NCBI GenBank assembly: GCA_027490055.1
Contig: JAIXYV010000062.1
Location: forward strand, 1 to 53,744
Length of the DNA stretch: 53,744 nucleotides
Direction of reading: 5' to 3'
DNA from: Bacteroidota bacterium
Lineage (GTDB): Bacteria; Bacteroidota; Bacteroidia; NS11-12g; UBA955
In this document: one piece after another, positions 50,727-53,744 of the stretch
How positions within the stretch are numbered: position 1 is the first letter of the stretch
How the letters are laid out: every line of letters begins with the position of its first letter
The notes under the pieces: model-generated
Told to the model about the DNA's origin: nothing
The model's database searches: none
The model's input: only the letters and a program-made list of their open reading frames with translations
Made by a program: the position numbers and the translations under genes

Positions 50727-51650
50727 TCAACTATTTTTTTTCAGAAAGTTAATATTCCTTTTTAAACCCGCTAATCCCGTTCTTTGAATGGCGCTATATT
50801 TAAAAACTCTGTCGAACTGTTCTTTTTCCAACTGTTCCCAGTCATTTTTGGAATACCTGATGGCTTCTATTGGCGCAAAGCGGGATTCAGTATGAGGTTT
50901 TGAAAAACGGTTCCAGGGACAAACATCCTGACAGATGTCGCAACCAAAAATCCAGTCATTCATTTTTCCTGAAAACGACTCGTCTATGGCCGATTTTAAT
51001 TCAATTGTCAGATAAGAAATACATTGAGAGGCGTTCAGAGTTTTATCGGGCAATATGGCGTTGGTTGGACAGGCATCAACGCATTTTGTACAGGTGCCGC
51101 AATAGTCTTTAAGCGGACCGTCAGGCTCGCATTCCAGGTCGATGATCAGTTCAGCAAGAAAAAAATTAGAACCCTGTGATTTGTTGATTAGCAGGCCATG
51201 TTTGCCGATCCAACCTAAACCGCTTTTTTCGGCCCAGGCTCTCTCCATAACTGGCGCAGAGTCTACAAAAACGCGACCTTCAACACGGCCTATTTGTGTC
51301 CGCAATTCTTCAAGCATACCGTAACACTTATCTTTAACTACAACATGGTAATCTTCGCCGTAAGCGTATTTAGCAATCTTATAGTCGGTTTCGGTTTGTT
51401 CTTTTTCGGGATAGTAATTAAACAGCATGCTTACCACTGTCTTTGCGCCAGGCACCAGCAAACGCGGATCTAGTCGTTTATCAAAATGGTTTTCTAGATA
51501 AGCCATCTCACCCTGAAAGCCTTGTTTCAGCCAGTTCTCCAGTCGTGGTGCCTCTTTTTCCAGAAATTCAGCTTTAGCAATACCACAAAAATCAAACCCA
51601 TAAGATCTTGCAATCTGCTTAATGAGTGCTGAGTGTTTTTGAGGCGTCAT
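50727..51650 (-). CDS. queG: Epoxyqueuosine reductase
   Basis: 307 residues. It reduces epoxyqueuosine to queuosine in tRNA wobble positions, using cobalamin and iron-sulfur clusters in the cytoplasm. The N-terminal half has the cobalamin-binding region (e.g. VFVDSAPVMERAWAEKSGLGWIGKHG, in parts). Two 4Fe-4S sites follow: CGTCTKCVDACP (near residue 188) and CDICQDVCPWN (near 237). The C-terminal HEAT-like repeat of longer family members is largely absent, making this the short form. The need for cobalamin fits the adenosyltransferase gene at 33899-34444. Confidence 0.95.
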   Translation of the reverse strand: MTPQKHSALIKQIARSYGFDFCGIAKAEFLEKEAPRLENWLKQGFQGEMAYLENHFDKRLDPRLLVPGAKTVVSMLFNYYPEKEQTETDYKIAKYAYGEDYHVVVKDKCYGMLEELRTQIGRVEGRVFVDSAPVMERAWAEKSGLGWIGKHGLLINKSQGSNFFLAELIIDLECEPDGPLKDYCGTCTKCVDACPTNAILPDKTLNASQCISYLTIELKSAIDESFSGKMNDWIFGCDICQDVCPWNRFSKPHTESRFAPIEAIRYSKNDWEQLEKEQFDRVFKYSAIQRTGLAGLKRNINFLKKNS

Positions 51651-51690
51651 AGATGAAGTTGCAATAATAAATAAAAGGAATTTAAGAACT

Positions 51691-51698
51691 TATATTTG
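51691..51698 (+). promoter_or_regulatory. Possible extra -7 element upstream of the helicase gene
   Basis: TATATTTG on the plus strand matches TAnnTTTG, about 150 nt before the helicase ATG. It could be a distal promoter with a long leader, or a chance match in AT-rich DNA. The rest of the gap between queG and the helicase gene shows no gene. Confidence 0.3.
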
Positions 51699-51829
51699 TC
51701 CAATAGCCAAAAAATTAAAAATATTTTAAGTGTATCTGAACTCTGACTGAGTATAGTCAAAATACATTATCCATGAGCTGTATAGTGAGGTAAAATGACA
51801 ATTAATCTTATATTCTCGATTATTTGCTG

Positions 51830-51837
51830 TACCTTTG
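51830..51837 (+). promoter_or_regulatory. -7 promoter element of the DEAD-box helicase gene
   Basis: TACCTTTG on the plus strand matches TAnnTTTG and lies 10 nt before the ATG at 51848. It falls inside the longer frame that opens at 51824. Confidence 0.6.
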
Positions 51838-51847
51838 CAAAATCTTT

Positions 51848-53659
51848 ATGATAGAAACATTTCAGGACCTGGGTTTAAGTCAACCCGTCTTTGATGCAAT
51901 CAGTGATTTAGGCTACGTCAAACCAACACCAATTCAACAACAAGCCATTCCGGTCCTTTTACAGGGGACCAAAGACTTTGTTGGTCTGGCCCAAACCGGA
52001 ACAGGAAAAACAGCAGCATTCGGCCTGCCGTTGCTCTCGCTGATAGACACATCAAAAAAAGAGGTACAAGGCCTCGTTATTTGCCCTACAAGGGAACTAT
52101 GTATCCAGATTGCTAACGATTTTAAATCGTTCGGCAAGTACATGGATGAATTTTACCACGTCGCCGTTTATGGTGGCAGCAGTATTGACAGCCAGATCAG
52201 ACACATTAAAAAAGGTGTTCAGATCGTCGTGGCTACGCCTGGTCGTTTGATCGATTTGATCGAGCGCCGCGCTATTAAGTTAGACTCTGTTACCCACGTG
52301 GTACTTGATGAAGCGGATGAAATGCTCAATATGGGCTTCCGCGAAGACATCGAACACATTCTTTCACACGCTACTGCCCGCCAGGCTGCCTGGTTGTTCA
52401 GTGCTACTATGCCGAAAGAAGTTAGAAGAATTGCAGAAACTTTCATGGAACACCCTGTAGAAATCAAGGTGAACTCTAACGAAACTGCAAAAAACATTAA
52501 GCACGTTTATTACCAGTGTCAGTCTAGTCAGAAATACGAAACGCTGAAACGTCTTATCGATTTTAATCCGGGTATGTATGGCATCATCTTTACAAGAACC
52601 AAGATGGAAGCTCAGGACATAGCCGAGAAATTACTGAAAGAGGGTTACGAAATTGATGCATTGCACGGTGACTTAAGTCAGCAGCAGCGCGATAAAGTAA
52701 TGGGCCGATTCAGAGAAAAAACAATTCGTTTGCTTATTGCTACAGACGTTGCCGCCAGAGGTATCGATGTTAACGACATCTCTCACGTTATTAACTATGC
52801 TTTACCAGATGAACCTGAAGTGTACACACACAGAAGTGGACGTACTGCCAGAGCTGGTAAATCTGGTGTTTGTATCAGCATCCTGCACAGTCGCGAGACC
52901 GGCAGACTGCGCGATATTGAACATCTGACAAAATCTAAGTTCGAAAAGCTTGAGATTCCAAGTGGTAGAGAAGTATGTGAAAAACAGTTCTTCTCTTTCA
53001 TCGAGAAATTAAAGCAAGCGGATATTTCACATGGTGATTACGAAAATTACTTGCCATACCTGAAAGAACAGTTTGAAGATATGAGTAAGGATGAAGTTAT
53101 TCAAAGAGTTGCCTCTTTAGAATTTAACAGATTCTTAAAATATTACGAAAAATCTGGCGATCTAAACTCAAGCGAAAAACAAAGAAATGGTGATTATACC
53201 AGATTGTTTATTAGTCTTGGCGAAAAAGATGGCTTCTACAAAGCTGCTTTCCTTGAATTCTTACTTGATACCAGTGGCCATAAAAAAGCACAATTGGGCA
53301 AGATCGAACTCATGGATTCATATAGCTTTATTGAAGTTGAAAATGCTATTACCGAAGAATTTATTGCCTGCTTTAATGGCAAGAAATTCAGAGGCCGTGC
53401 TATCAGAATTGAAGCATCCGGCGACCGCACAGGTGGCGGTGGCGGAAGAAGAGGTGGCTTCGGTGGCGGTAGAGACAGAGGTAGAAGCGGTGGTGGTTTT
53501 GGTGGCGGCGACAGAAGAGACCGCGGACCAAGAGGCGGCGGCGATAACAGAGGCGGCGACAGAGGCGGACGTGGTGGTTACGACAACCGTTCAGGTGATG
53601 GTAATCGCGACAGAGGCGGAAACGGTGGCCGTGAAAAGAAAAAATTCTACTCTAAATAA
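51848..53659 (+). CDS. DEAD-box ATP-dependent RNA helicase with DbpA-like domain and RGG tail
   Basis: 603 residues from ATG 51848. The helicase core has the Q motif (GYVKPTPIQQQAIP), motif I AQTGTGKTAAFG, Ia PTRELCIQIA, motif II VLDEADEMLNMGF, motif III SATMP, motif IV IIFTRTK, motif V ATDVAARGIDV and motif VI HRSGRTARAGK. A DbpA-like RNA-binding domain (~450-522) follows, then a low-complexity Gly/Arg/Asp-rich tail with RGG repeats (~525-595) and a basic KKKFYSK end. This DeaD/CshA-type architecture suits cold-adapted ribosome assembly and mRNA turnover. The last five codons lie inside the terminal palindrome. Confidence 0.94.
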   Translation: MIETFQDLGLSQPVFDAISDLGYVKPTPIQQQAIPVLLQGTKDFVGLAQTGTGKTAAFGLPLLSLIDTSKKEVQGLVICPTRELCIQIANDFKSFGKYMDEFYHVAVYGGSSIDSQIRHIKKGVQIVVATPGRLIDLIERRAIKLDSVTHVVLDEADEMLNMGFREDIEHILSHATARQAAWLFSATMPKEVRRIAETFMEHPVEIKVNSNETAKNIKHVYYQCQSSQKYETLKRLIDFNPGMYGIIFTRTKMEAQDIAEKLLKEGYEIDALHGDLSQQQRDKVMGRFREKTIRLLIATDVAARGIDVNDISHVINYALPDEPEVYTHRSGRTARAGKSGVCISILHSRETGRLRDIEHLTKSKFEKLEIPSGREVCEKQFFSFIEKLKQADISHGDYENYLPYLKEQFEDMSKDEVIQRVASLEFNRFLKYYEKSGDLNSSEKQRNGDYTRLFISLGEKDGFYKAAFLEFLLDTSGHKKAQLGKIELMDSYSFIEVENAITEEFIACFNGKKFRGRAIRIEASGDRTGGGGGRRGGFGGGRDRGRSGGGFGGGDRRDRGPRGGGDNRGGDRGGRGGYDNRSGDGNRDRGGNGGREKKKFYSK

Positions 53660-53744
53660 ACTAGTTTAAAACATCCATAAAATAGCATTCAGAATTCTGA
53701 ATGCTATTTTATGGATGTTTTAAACTAGTTTATTTAGAGTAGAA
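53645..53744. repeat. Perfect 100-bp palindrome at the exact end of the sequence
   Basis: Bases 53695-53744 are the exact reverse complement of 53645-53694, centred on GAATTC with no loop and no mismatch. The palindrome includes the last codons and the stop of the helicase gene. The inner part (53679-53710, AAAATAGCATTCAG mirrored) would make a normal terminator. The outer part most likely results from assembly folding back on itself, so bases after about 53710 should not be trusted as genomic order. Confidence 0.9.
53679..53710 (+). terminator. Probable terminator of the helicase gene (core of the palindrome)
   Basis: AAAATAGCATTCAG pairs with CTGAATGCTATTTT around AATT, 20 nt past the stop codon, with terminal T residues. 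Its outer extension may be artefactual. Confidence 0.55.

Noticed and set aside
53187-53669. 160-codon frame on plus within the 3' part of the helicase gene
   Set aside because: It is the alternative frame of the Gly/Arg-rich repeat, with low-complexity Ala/Val/Glu composition, and ends in the palindrome; the helicase frame is clearly the coding one.

Overview
The window is a 53.7 kb chromosomal segment of a Bacteroidota member, probably an aerobic, possibly gliding, non-Bacteroidales lineage; the genus cannot be read from it. Four lines of sequence evidence support this. Three proteins end in type IX secretion (T9SS) type A sorting domains and one ends in a gliding-motility-associated (type B) domain. 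Several Bacteroidota-typical families are present: PorD/DUF4835, DUF4836, DUF5606, a DUF4199-like protein and a short omega-like subunit. Promoters recur with the Bacteroidota pattern TTTG, 19-20 nt, TAnnTTTG. Ribosome binding sites of the Shine-Dalgarno type are not evident. Gene density is high, and no transposase, integrase, phage gene or CRISPR array was seen.

Layout. 1-126 is the 3' end of a T9SS cargo gene. 305-7769 (minus) holds tatD, a crotonase-family gene, a PorE-like OmpA lipoprotein, murQ, an NlpC/P60 hydrolase and ahcY. 7887-9887 (minus) holds proline dehydrogenase and an RluA-type pseudouridine synthase. 10037-10841 (plus) holds a YdeI-like protein with a CDGSH-type tail and a CAU-anticodon tRNA. 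10905-14935 (minus) holds a small membrane protein, a DUF3352/DUF4836-like anchored protein with a MORN-like tail and an M3 oligopeptidase. 15046-19246 (minus) is a compact operon of a DUF4836-type protein, ABC ATPase, FtsX-like permease and outer-membrane beta-barrel. 19319-22374 (minus) holds thiamine pyrophosphokinase and a BNR-repeat T9SS cargo. msrA (plus) follows, then two very large PKD adhesins flanking ffh (minus), then a TPR lipoprotein (plus).

33899-36711 (minus) holds a cobalamin adenosyltransferase, a LolD-like ATPase, gatC, plsC and a DUF4199-like protein; DUF5606 and tRNA-Cys follow on plus. 37494-37950 is an unusual intergenic block: three consecutive inverted repeats and then 4.3 copies of an 82-bp tandem repeat. 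DUF1361 (minus), LpxH-like, a beta-propeller-like secreted protein and prfA (plus) come next. 41813-49931 (minus) holds an FAD oxidoreductase plus GT2 pair, acyl-CoA carboxylase beta subunit, aroB, porD, split coaB/coaC, omega-like subunit and bamD. radC and queG (minus) and a DEAD-box RNA helicase (plus) close the window.

How the genes fit together. Envelope biogenesis dominates: BamD, PorD, the PorE-like anchor, the T9SS cargo proteins, LpxH and MurQ/NlpC for cell-wall turnover. The rest is housekeeping: SRP, RF1, GatC, queuosine, CoA and shikimate synthesis, and the methyl cycle. The most unusual items are the pair of degenerate retropepsin-like domains at the C-terminus of the PorE-like protein, the DUF4836/ABC/permease/barrel operon, the repeat block behind tRNA-Cys, the separated coaC and coaB, and a perfect 100-bp palindrome forming the exact right end of the sequence, which looks like an assembly fold-back.
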